A stretch of DNA of 64,000 nucleotides. Origin: Caenorhabditis remanei. Lineage: Eukaryota > Nematoda > Chromadorea > Rhabditida > Rhabditidae. Below are positions 30,498 through 41,600 of the stretch, piece by piece (within the stretch, counting starts at the first letter, position 1; every line of letters begins with the position of its first letter). A program made the position numbers and the translations under genes. Location of the stretch: NCBI RefSeq assembly GCF_010183535.1, contig NC_071328.1:1860001-1924000 (forward strand), in the 5' to 3' direction. The notes beneath the pieces are model-generated. The model saw only the letters and a list, made by a program, of their open reading frames with translations, was not told the origin of the DNA and did not search any database.

Positions 30498-32556
30498 ATG
30501 TCATCCACATGGGTACTCTCTGAAACCCATGGGTTTCGTGTTTTGCAAAGGACACTTGGGAATAAGGAGCAGGAGTCACCAGTTATAAAAGAAGAAGAAG
30601 AATCAGATGAAGGATGTGTGCTTCTGGAGACAAAGAAGGAGCATTCGGAGAGAGTTTCAGTGCCGACTGGACCGCCCAAATTGATGAAAGTGAAGCAGAA
30701 GAGACCAAGTATCAGAATGCAACGGAAAGAAGAGGAGAAGAAGGAGAAGGAACCGGCGATGTTGATATGGGAGACAGGTAAACACTATTTTTCCTATTTT
30801 CCCAAAAAATCCAGAAAATTTTCTATCTTTTAAGCTAAAAATCACTGTAAAACACCAAAAATTACCAAAGTTACGGATTTCCGAAACTTTTCGAAAATCT
30901 TGAAAACACAAAACTAGTCATAACTTGCTCCGTTTTTATTTGTGCAATCTGAAAACTAAATTTTTGAATTCAGCGTTTCAAAACGGTTCAAATGAGTATA
31001 ATCATGACTAGGATTGGTGATCAATCGAAAACTGAACTCGGTGGCCTAGAAACCCAAAACTAGGCCACCAAATCAAAACCAGAAGAATCAGATAGTCGAG
31101 AGCTTTCAAAAAAGTATAATCATGATATGGAATTGAAGCAATTGTGGGTCTCACCACGAAAACTGGAATTCCTCAGGGTTACTGTAGTTTTCGTGGTGGG
31201 ACCCAAATTAGTTCAAACCATGGCATGATTATATTTTTCTGGAAGCTCTCAATGAGCTGAGTTTGAATGTGATATTGAAATTGCACAAAAATCGGGTCTA
31301 AATAAAAAATTTGGCAGTTTTTCAAAAAACTTAAAATTTCGCTATGAGAATAGGGCTTTTATAAAATTATGTTTACATATTCAAATTCAGCTGATCTAGA
31401 CGATTTGAACGAGTATAATCATGACTATTTTTGAAGCAGGTCGGGTCTCGCCACGAAAACTAAAACTCCTCCCGGGTTACTGTAGTTGGTTACTGTAGTT
31501 TTCGTGGTGGGACCCAAATTTGTCCAAACCAAGTCATGATTATACTTTTCTGAAAGCTCTCAGCGAGCTGAATCTAGATATCATAATAACTTGTTCAAGT
31601 TTCCAGATCTGACCCCTCTCATCCATCAATTCTACACCAGTACCAGCACCATTCCAGCCATCAATCAGATGTTCGACTTATTCGAATCGCCACTCGGAAA
31701 AGGATGTTTCGGTGAAGTTTGGGGCGGGGTTTGTAAATTGACAGGGCGGAAATTTGCCATTAAAAAAAGTACAAAATATACACCGGTTGACTCAAAAAAC
31801 TTTCTAAAAGAGGCAAGAATGTTCCAACGGATTCCAAGAAGTCCTTATATTATAAAATATTTCAAATCATGGGTGGACGCCGATCAGGTGTTCATTCAGA
31901 CAGAGTTGTGTCACATAAATCTTTCAGATTATTCGAAAAATGGACCAACTGAGGAGATTGAGGTGTGGTGGGTGCTCAAAGACTTGCTCCGAGGACTCGA
32001 GCATCTCCATAGAGCGAATTTGCTTCATAACGATATAAAACCAGAGAACTGTCTCTTGAGTACAGGTGGTTTTTGGAAGTTGGCAGATTTCGGGTGTTGC
32101 TCCGTGAGCTCCGAGCCAATAACCGCTGGCGATGAAGGAGATGGGCGGTACATTGCACCAGAGGTCCTGGCTACCATGACACCCACCAAAGCATCGGATG
32201 TCTTCAGTTTGGGTCTTACTGTACTTGAAATCACCACTTATTTGTATATGGTAGCGAATGGGGCGGAGCGTCAGGCGATTCTAAACGGGCAAATTCCAAA
32301 TCGGTTTTTCAAAAGTGTCTCCGCGGAATTACGGGGATTGTTGGGGCTTATGAAGCACTTGGATCCGGGGGCAAGACCGAATTGTGCAGAGTGTCTAGAC
32401 CATCCTACTGTAAAGAGCATACGGTACAGATTTAAATTTTCAGGGTCCGTGAGAACTATGGTGAACAATGTCAGCGATGCGAACGATTCTACCGGGGAGA
32501 TGAAGAGAAAGCTGTTCGATGGAAACAACAACGATTTGAAGAAGAGAATGATGTGA
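30498..32556 (+). CDS. Myt1/Wee1-family protein kinase, right paralog
   Basis: Exons 30498-30777 and 31607-32556 encode 409 residues. The ATG follows ATTTCAG directly (likely SL acceptor). Landmarks by residue: Gly-loop GKGCFG 124-129, ATP Lys K146 in AIKK, helix C Glu E162, H234-N235-D236 in the catalytic loop, D254-F255-G256, and IAPE 276-279. All core catalytic residues are present and the frame is open, so it is probably active. Differences from the left copy include ESDEGC versus ESEGC in exon 1 and an added STGEMK segment near the C-terminus. An AATAAA signal is at 32677-32682. The C-terminus ends KRMM in both copies. It belongs with CDK-inhibitory kinases by motif; the biological role of a duplicated pair is not knowable here. 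Confidence 0.88.
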
Positions 32557-33599
32557 TATACTTCTTATATTATATTATTTATTGAATGTGATGATTAAAT
32601 GTGATATTTATATTATATCTGCTTGACCGATTGATTTTACGACAAAGATTTTGAATATAAACATGCATGAGTTTATAATAAAATTGTTTCTTTTTGCGGT
32701 TTTTATGCTTTTCCCGGAAAATCCAGAAAATTTGCTATCTTTTAAGATAAAAATCACTGCAAAGCTCCAAAAATTACCAAAGTTACGGTATTTCGAAACA
32801 TTTCGAAAACCTTGAAAACACAAAAGGAGTCATAACTTGCTCCGTTTTCATATGCGCATTTTAAAACTTGCATTTTTGAATTCAGCTTCTCATGACGCTT
32901 CAAATGAGTATAATCATGGCATGGTTTGGAGTAATTTGGGTCCCGTCACGAAAAACTACAGTAATCAACTACAGTAACCCGCAGTAGTTTTAGTTTTCGC
33001 GGCGAGACCCGACCTGCTTCAAAAATAGCCATGATTATACTCATTCAAACCGTCTCGACCAGCTGAATTCGAATATGCAAAGAAAATTCTATAAAAACCC
33101 TAATCTCATAGCGAAATTTCAAGTTTTTTGAGAAACTGTGAAATTTTTGGTACTTATTTGGGTCTCACCACGAAAACTACAGTAACCCTGAAGAGCGTGG
33201 CAAGACCCACTTGGCTTCAAACGGTATCATGATTATACTTTTCTGAAAGCTCTCGACTAGCTGATTCTTCTGGTTTTGGTTTGGTGGCCTAGTTTTGAGT
33301 TTCTAGGCCACCGAGTGCAGTTTTCGTTGGAACACCAATCCTAGTCATTATTATACTCATTTGAACCGTTTTGAAACGCTGAATTCAAAAATATAATTTT
33401 CAGACTCCGCGCATATCAATGGAGCAAGTTATGTCTAGTTTTTTGTTTTCAAGATTTTCGAAAAGTTTAGAAATTCTGTAACTTTTTTAGTTTTTATTGT
33501 TTTTCAGTGTTTTTTAGCTTAAAAGATTGCAAATTTTCTGAATTTTCCGGTGTGCCTTGAAAACTTTATTCTTTAGTGAAAAAAAAAACATTAAATTTT

Positions 33600-34521
33600 T
33601 TATTTCGGCAACTGCAACACAATCTCCCCTTGATTGTACAGTTCCACGTTCTGAGTCTGTGTGACATCGCTGAAAAAAGATTTTTTTTAAACCGGGGGTA
33701 CTCGATTTTAGAACTCGGAAAGATAGAACTGCAACAAAATAAAACTGTAACAATATAGAACTGCAACAAAATAAAACTGTAACAATATAGAACTGACAAA
33801 AATAAAACTGAACAAAATGGAACTGCGACGAAATAGAACTGCTACAAAATAGAACTCTAGTTCGATTGGAGCGCGTTTGCATTCGTGACTTTTTAGACGA
33901 ATTATAACCAATTTTCGAGGAGAAAAGTCGACTAAAAACACTTATTTTATGAAGATAAAGTCTTTGTCTATTTAATAGTCAACAAAAAACTGTATAAAAT
34001 TATCTTCGATCGGCTCAATAAGCCTTTTCAAAACCAGTGGAAGAGTTCTATTTTGTAGCAGTTCTATTTTGTAGCAGTTCCATTTTGTTCAGTTCTATTT
34101 CGTGGAGTTCTATTTTGTAACAGTTCCATTGTGTTCAGTTCCACTTTGTAGCAGTTCTATTTTAGTCAGTTATATATTGTTACAGTTTTATTTTGTCGCA
34201 GTTCTATTTTTCCGAGTTCTAAAATCGAGTACCCCCTTTAAACCAATGAATAATTTGTCACTACCGTACCCAACATTAATCGGATAGCTTCCACAGTCAT
34301 GCCAGACCACTTTCCAGTTTCCTTGAGGGTTACAGTTATGGTAGATCGCCAAGTAGATCTCGAACATTCCCTAGAAAAATGTCATTCAGGGGTACTGTAC
34401 TTAGGCCACGCCCCCTCTTACTCCCAAGTCGAATCCATCATCGGTATCTTGGGCATCGATTTTGTAGGAATGCGGGAAATAGGAGATTATCTCGTCTTGA
34501 GAGGTTAGAAGGTCATCCGAA
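33600..34521 (-). CDS. Partial small-protein gene, possibly transthyretin-like (TTR family)
   Basis: Three exons on the minus strand, 34521-34422, 34370-34270 and 33669-33600, join in phase through GT-AG introns and end at a TAA. Together they give about 89 residues, including SDDLLTSQDEIISYF, FEIYLAIYHNCNPQGNW and LYNQGEIVLQLPK. The spacing of SDDLL, a Gly turn, a beta strand and IYHNCN recalls the nematode transthyretin-like family (PF01060), which are small secreted proteins. That assignment is tentative. No upstream exon or signal peptide was found: sequence beyond 34521 is a repeat shared with the kinase introns, so the 5' end may have been lost. The last intron is interrupted by a 543-bp element. 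It could be an active gene with a distant first exon, or a remnant. Confidence 0.5.
33694..34236. mobile_element. Foldback element with TTCTATTTTGTAGCAG arms
   Basis: Starts GGGGGTACTCGATTTTAGAA and ends with its complement finishing GAGTACCCCC. It has a perfect 8-bp duplication TTTAAACC at 33686-33693 and 34237-34244. Both arms are tandem runs of a roughly 16-bp GTTCTATTTTGTAGCA-like unit, in opposite orientation. This is the same architecture as the 10523 element with an unrelated repeat unit. Confidence 0.87.
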
Positions 34522-34564
34522 CTGAAATTTTGATGGAATGGGGACTAGTATTTTCTAGGCCACG

Positions 34565-35300
34565 GCCCCCGAGAATATCACATTCAAACTCAGCTCGTTG
34601 AGAGCTTTCAGAAAAGTATAATCATGACATGGTTTGGACAAATTTGGGTCTAACCACGAAAACTACAGTAACCAACTACAGTAACCCCAGGGGAGTTCAG
34701 TTTTCGTGGCGAGACCCGACCTGCTTCAAAAATAGTCATGATTATACTCATTCGAACCGTCTCGACCAGCTGAATTTGAATATGTAAACACAATTCTATA
34801 AAAACGCTAATCTCATAGCGAAATTTCAAGTGTTTTGAGAAACTGTGAAATTTTTGGTCAAGACCCTATTTTTGTGCAATTTCAATATCACATTCAAACT
34901 CACCTCGTTGAGAGCTTCCAGAAAAGTATAATCATGCCACGGTTTGAACCAATTTGGGTCTCACCACGAAAACTACAGTAACCCTGAAAAGCGTGGCGAG
35001 ACCCACATTTGCGTCAATTCCCTATCATGATTATACTCATTTGAAAGCTCTCGACTAGCTGATTCTACTGGTTTTGGTTTGGTGGCCTAGTTTTGGGTTT
35101 CTAGGCCACCGCGTTCAGTTTTCATAGTTGAGTCATGATTATATTCATTCGAACCGTCTTGAAGAGCTGAATTCAGAAATTTAGTTTTCAGACTGCACAA
35201 ATAAAAACGGAGCAAGTTATGAACGGTCAAGATTTTCGAAAAGTTTCGAAATTCTCTAACTTTTTTAGTTTTTAGTGTTTTTCAGTAGTTTTTAGCTTAA
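34565..35300. repeat. Extra copy of the kinase-intron repeat
   Basis: Reads in the same direction as the left kinase intron (24440-25240) and opposite to 30778-31606. It contains the paired AGTATAATCATGA/TCATGATTATACT hairpins and GGTCTCACCACGAAAACTAC motifs, ending in GATTTTCGAAAAGTTTCGAA. No kinase exon sequence accompanies it, so it is a dispersed repeat that also makes up the kinase introns. The section 35301-35641 after it has a GACA microsatellite near 35360 and nothing else I can name. Confidence 0.75.
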
Positions 35301-35641
35301 ATGATAGCAAATTTTCAGTACAAAAATATGGACATCTGGACAAACAAGACCAATGTACAGACAGACAGACAGACATACCGAAGTGTACTTGCCTTGTAAA
35401 GCGTTTATTTGTTTTCGTGTATTTTGTGTTAATCAGGGGCAGACGAATCCCCTAACAAACAAGGAAACGAGCATTGACCTATTTTTTCTCAGTTCCGTTC
35501 GATTTTTTTTTTCAAATGACAACATTTCAGCGTTTCAGATTATTACTTTGACGTGACCTCTCTGATCATCACGCCACTTATCTTCCACTGTACCGCCCGT
35601 GTGAAAAATCCAGAAGAAAATCAATAATCAAGACTCTGAAT

Positions 35642-38600
35642 ATGAGAATCTGCATATTTTTCATATTGTCTACACTAATTGGGTGAGTAATTAACAAATT
35701 ACCGTTTTTTAACTAAAAACTTCTGAAAACCCAATTTTCCGAGGATTTTTACAATGTTTTAAGAGATTTTTCGAGTTTTTGAGCATTTTTTCACTTTGTT
35801 ACGTAAAAAACTTGCTAACAAACATTTAAATACCCTCTAATTACCCAAATTACCGCGGAAATCCACTTCTTTATTTCAAACTCCCGCTAATTGAGTGTTC
35901 TCATTAGAGCGCGCTTGCATTATTTCCAGTTTTCATCAAAATTCATTTATTTTCATTTTTATCGCTAGAAAATTGCTATTTTGACAGTGAAAACTCTTTT
36001 TTCCATGTTTTTTAAGTGAAAATCTTGATTTTCAATGGAATTTTGACTCTTTTACATGTAAAAATAGCCGGAAATTCGAGTTTTTCGATGTTTTTCAGTT
36101 GAAAAAAAGGAAAAATTTTGTTTTCTTTGGGAAAATGGTTTTCCACCAAGTTTGTCATTAATTTTCCATGAGAAAACCCTTCAAATCTTATTGAAATTCA
36201 AGTTGACTGAAAAAAAACTTTTTTTCTCATTAAAATTACCAAAAATAGATTTCTTGTCAATTTCCGAACTGTAATTTTGGCAAAAATGTATGATTTAAAA
36301 GCCGAAAAATCGTGAATTTTATCAATTTCGTGTCAAAAACGTCCTTTTTCACAAAATTTAAAAAAAAAAACATCGCTTTTTCAAAAAAATAGTTTTTTCT
36401 GGTCAAAACCATCAAAATTACAGTTTTAAAAATGTTTTTGTACTATTTTCGATCAATTTTATCTGAAAATTTTCATGAAAATATGAAATTTCTCCTTCAA
36501 AAACCTTCCCTTTCAAAAATTTTCGAAGAATTCTTTTTTCCTTTCAATTTTCGAAAATAAAACCTTTTTGTTCAATTTTTTGTAAAAAAACCCGTTTAAG
36601 AAGGTGCATTCTTCCCCTTTTTAATCTAAAAAGTGGTGAAATTTTCCCATTTTTGACGAAAAAACGAAAAAATTCGAGTTTTTATAAAAATTCTTCTAAA
36701 AATGACAATTTTTGGCTTAATTTTACCTATTCTCGACTAAAAACTCGTTTAAAACTTCCAGAAATGGTGTTTTCCATGTTTTTGACCTGAATTCCTTCAA
36801 AAATTCCAATTTTCCTCAATTTTTCCTCACTTTTCACCTTAAAAATAATTTTTCCATTTGATTTCTGATTTCTGAACACTTTTAAACCGATTTATTGATA
36901 AATTATTTCGTCGCATAAAACATAAGAACAAACACACAGAAATGTGTCCATAATTACCTTTATCAGTGTCGGCGATTAGACTTGTCGACGCTTTTCGCCT
37001 TTTTTCCGGCAGAAAATTCTAGTTTTTAGCCATTTTCTCTCGGAAAACCTCGATTTTCTATCATTTTTAACCAAACAACACGCAAAAATCTCGAAAAAAA
37101 CGCCCAGAAATGCGAATTTTTAGTCCAAAAAATGTGGTGGCCGAACTTTTTCTATTTGGGTTTCTAGGCCAGCAGTGTCAAAGCAGAAAGCTCTTTCTTT
37201 ACGATGGGGAAGAACTTTGTGAGAACGCTGGGTGGCCGAACTTTTTCAGTTTGGTTTTCTAGGCCAGCGGTGTCAATGCGAAAAGTTCGTTAACGCTGGA
37301 ATTTTTCATATTTTTCGCATGTTTTGCACATTTTTCGCACATTTTCAGCTCAGAAAACTCATTTTTCACGTATTGGGCGAAATGTCGTCAAAAAACTTGA
37401 AAATTCCTATGATTATACCCAAAAATTCCGAAAAAATGCCCAGAAAATCGAATTTTCAGTCCAAAACATGCGGTGGCCGAATTTTTTCCGATTGGGTTTC
37501 TAGGCCAGCGATCTCAAAAGTTCTTCCGCCGTCAGTTTAGCGATGAGCTTCCCGTCTTGAGGTCGCTGGCCTAGAAACCCAAACAGAAAAAGTTCGGCCA
37601 CCGCATTATTTGGACTGAAAATTCGCATTTCTGGGACATTTTTTCGCGATTTTTGGGTAATATCAAAGGAATTTTCGATTTTCTTTCATTTTTTGCACAT
37701 TTTCGCACATTTTTAGCTCAGAAATCTCATTTTTCACTTACTGGGCGAAATGTCGTCGAAAAACTTGAAAATTTCTATGATTATACCCAAAAAATCCGAA
37801 AAAATGCCCAGAAAATCGAATTTTCAGCACAAAAAATGCGGTGGCCGAACTTTTTTCGGTTTGGGTTTCTAGGCCAGCAGTGTCAAAGCGTAAAGCTCTT
37901 TCTCTACAATGGGGAAGAACTTTCTGAGAACGCTGGCTTAGAAACCCAAACAGAGAAAAGTTCGGCCACCGCATTTTTTGGACTGAAAATTCGCATTTCT
38001 TAGCAATTTTTCATATTTTTTGCACTTTTTGCACATTTTCAGCTCAGAAAACTCATTTTTCACTAACTGGGCGAAATGTCTTCGGAAAACTTGAAAATTC
38101 CTATATTAATACCCAAAAATCCCAAAAAAAATGCCCAGAAATGCGAATTTTCAGTCCAAAAAATGCGGTGGCCGAACTTTTTCCTGTTTGGGTTTTTAGG
38201 CCAGCGATCTTTTTTCAAGACGAGAAGTTCTTTCACATCGTCAACGGACTTTCCGTCTTGAAAAAAAGATCGCTGGCCTAGAAACCCAAACTGAAAAAGT
38301 TCGGTCACCGCATTTTTTGGACTGAAAATCCGCATTAATGGGCATTTTTTCGCGGTTTTTGGGTATTTTCCATCGAATTTTTCATATTTTTCGCATTTTT
38401 GCACATTTTCAGCTTAAAAACTCATTTATCACTTCCAGACTGGGTGAAATGTCAGCCGCCGTCGAAAAACTGTCGAAACTGAGACAATTGTTCTCATCGG
38501 AACGTGTCTTGGCACTCACCGCCAATAAACCACTTTCAGCGTATCTGCTGCCTAGTACCGATGCTCATCATGTAGGTTTTGCAGATATTTATCTGAAATT

Positions 38601-41600
38601 CAGATGAATCGGAAGCTTACGTCGTGAGGATTCTGAATCCGTTTTCAGATTTTCGCTAGGAATGAAATGAAGCGAGTTACAGAGAGTTTTGTCTGAAAAA
38701 TGCGAGTTTTTAGAACAAAAACGGTTGTAACTCGGTTCATTTTGACGCTAGACAAATTCTGAAAACGGATTCAGAATCCGCACGACGTCAGCATTCTGAA
38801 TACGCCATTTTCATTGAAAATGGGTCAGAATAAAGCTGGGAATTCAGAATCTGCTGCTAGATTATGAAAAATGTGAAAACTAAATGGAAAATGCCCAAAA
38901 AATCCCGAAAAAATGTCCGAAAATTAGAATTTTTGTCCAAAAAATGCGTATGACCGAACTTTTTCTGATTGGATTTCTAGGCCACCAGTCTTTTCTTTCA
39001 ATGCGGAAAGTTCGTGGACGACGAGAAAGAACTTTCCGCCTTGAAAAAAGATCGCTGGCCTAGAAACCCAAACAGAAAAAAGTTCGGCCTCCGAATTTCT
39101 TGGTCTGAAAATTCGCATTTTGGGGCAATTTTTCGGGTTTTTAAAGGTATTTTTCTTTGGAATTTCCATATTTTTCTTATTCTAGCGATAGATTCTGAAT
39201 TCCCAGCTTTATTTTGACCGATTTTCAACGAAAATGGCGTATTCAGAATGCTGACGTCGTGCGGATTCTGAATCTGTCTTCAGAATTTGTCTAGCATCAA
39301 AATGAACCGAGTTACGACCGTTTTTGTTCTGAAAACTCGCATTTTTCAGACAAAACTCTCTGTAACTCGCTTCATTTCATTCCTAGCGAAAATCTGAAAA
39401 CGGATTCAGAATCCCCAAGACGTCACCCTCTGAAATTTCCATTTTTTCTCAGAGTGAATACCTGGCCGACTATGATTTCCGTGTGAAATTCCTATCCGGA
39501 TTCAGTGGATCCAACGCCTACGTCGTTGTCACCAACAAAGACGCTCTCTTATGGACAGACGGACGGTACTTCACACAGGCGGCCAATCAATTAGACTCCG
39601 CCCACTGGACACTGATGAAACAAGGGATTCCGGAGTCGGTGACTGTGGTCGATTGGTTGGTTAAAGAGATGGAAAGAGGAAGTGTCGTCGGTTTCGATCC
39701 GACACTTGCCACGTTTGATCTTGGATCGAAAACTGTCAAACGGCTTAAGGTACACGGTGGAAAAGTTGTGAAAACGAGTCAAAAACCTCTTTTTTTTGTT
39801 GAAAATATGCAAAAATCCGAATTTTAAACATGAAAAATGACATTTTTTGACTCATTTTCTCGAAAAATGGATTTCTAACTCAAAATCCTTCAGAAAATCG
39901 TATTTTAACCAAAAACCCCTTTTTTGAGTTTTCTTATAACAAATTGAGTAATTTTTATCAGAAAGTTAGAATTTTCCAGCCGATTTTGAGTGAAAAATCT
40001 CATGTTTCGGCTGAAAATTGAGATTTTTGACGAATTTAGGATGAAAAATTAGATTTTTCGGCACTAAAAAGTGAAGAAATTGCGATTGTCAAAATTATTT
40101 AGAGTTAAAAATCGAGTTTTCCTGTCGAAAATGACACGAAATCACCCAGAAATAGCATTTTTACAGGAAAATTTAATTTGCAAGACGAATTGGAGTGAAA
40201 ATTACAATTTTTCGATTGAAAAACTTCTCAAAAGAACCGTTTTCAGAAGAATTTTGAGTCAAAAAAGTCAAAAGTGTTCTGAAATTCAAAAAGTTGCCGC
40301 ATTTATTTCATTTTACACCACTTTTGTCCTTTTTAACTTGAAATTCTTCAGAGAACAGTACTTTTGAGTGGTTTCCCAGTCAAAAATTTGAATTTTTGAC
40401 TCAAAATCGACTTGAAATTCTTTTTTTCTGTAACAGTGCTATTTATGGGTGTCATTTTCGACAGGAAAATTGCATTTTTCACCCTAAATCCTTCGAAAAA
40501 TCTCAATTTTCAGCCGAAAAATTTGATTTTTCACTCAAAATCGGCTGGAAAATTCAACTTTCTGATGGAAATTACTCGATTTGTTATTAAAAATCTTTTT
40601 AAAAGTGTTCTGGAAGATTTTCTTACATTTTCTTGTTAGGGGAGTCGTTTAAATTGTTTAAAAATGACGACTAATCCCTGAAAAAAGACTGGAAAGTATC
40701 GTTTTTCAAATTATATTTACAATTTTCCGACGAATTTTTGTCAGTTTTTCTATAAAAAAGTATACATTTTTCCATATTTCCAGGCGGCTGGCCTAATCCC
40801 TGTCTCAATCCCCGGAAATCTGGTTGACACATTCTGGACGGACCGTCCGAAACTCGCCGGACACCCAGTCGTAGTGTTGGATAAGGCGGTCGCCGGTAAG
40901 ACGACGGCCCAGAAAGTCGACGAGCTCCGTGAGAAAATGAAGACGAAGAAGGCGGCGGCGGCGGTGTTCACACTTCTAGATGACGTCATGTGGCTTCTGA
41001 ATATTCGTGGATCCGACATACCGTTCAATCCGTTGGCCTACTCGTATCTATTCATTGGAATGCGAGAGATTCATTTGTTTATTGATGGAGAGAAGTTGAA
41101 TAACGAGTCGAGGGAACATCTCCATGAGTCTTCTGTGTCTATCCATGAATACGCGGAGGTTTACACGTGGATCGCCGACTGGTTAAAGACGAAACAAGAG
41201 GCTGGAGAGCCCCATATGGCTTACCTGACGCCTGAGACGAATTACGCGATTGGAAGTATCTTTGGAGAGGAGAACTCGATGATTGATGTGTCATTGGCAC
41301 AGGTGGCAAAAGCCACTAAGAATCATCGAGAGATGGAGGGGATGAGAGTTAGTCATGTGAGTTTGATAGAAAAAGTTGAGAAAATTAGGAAAAATTTCGA
41401 GTATTTTGAGCCATAACAGTCTGTATGAAAAAAGTATAATCATGCCATTGTTTGAACTTATTTGGATCTCACCACGAAAACTACAGTAACCAACTACAGT
41501 ACAGAGTTGAGCGGAATGCGATTTTTGAAATGGCGGAAGGCGGAATGAAAAAAAGCCAAATGGCGGAAGGCGGCCTTATTTTATTGTAAAAAATACTTGA

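Larger units (their letters stand above)
29664..33550. repeat. Right arm of kinase/tRNA inverted duplication
   Basis: Reverse complement of 22740-26353, with the same order outward from the spacer: shared upstream region, tRNA-Asp, kinase exon 1, repeat-rich intron, kinase exon 2, 3' UTR. It then passes into a further copy of the intron-type repeat (about 32880-33550), so its outer edge is not sharp. Confidence 0.9.

Noticed and set aside
34299..34508. 69-codon plus-strand ORF
   Set aside because: It overlaps the minus-strand exons of the possible TTR-like gene, which have splice sites and consistent phase; the plus ORF has no family resemblance.
34565..35300. Third kinase gene copy or kinase pseudogene
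   Set aside because: Only the intron-type repeat is present; no exon sequence from the kinase is detectable.
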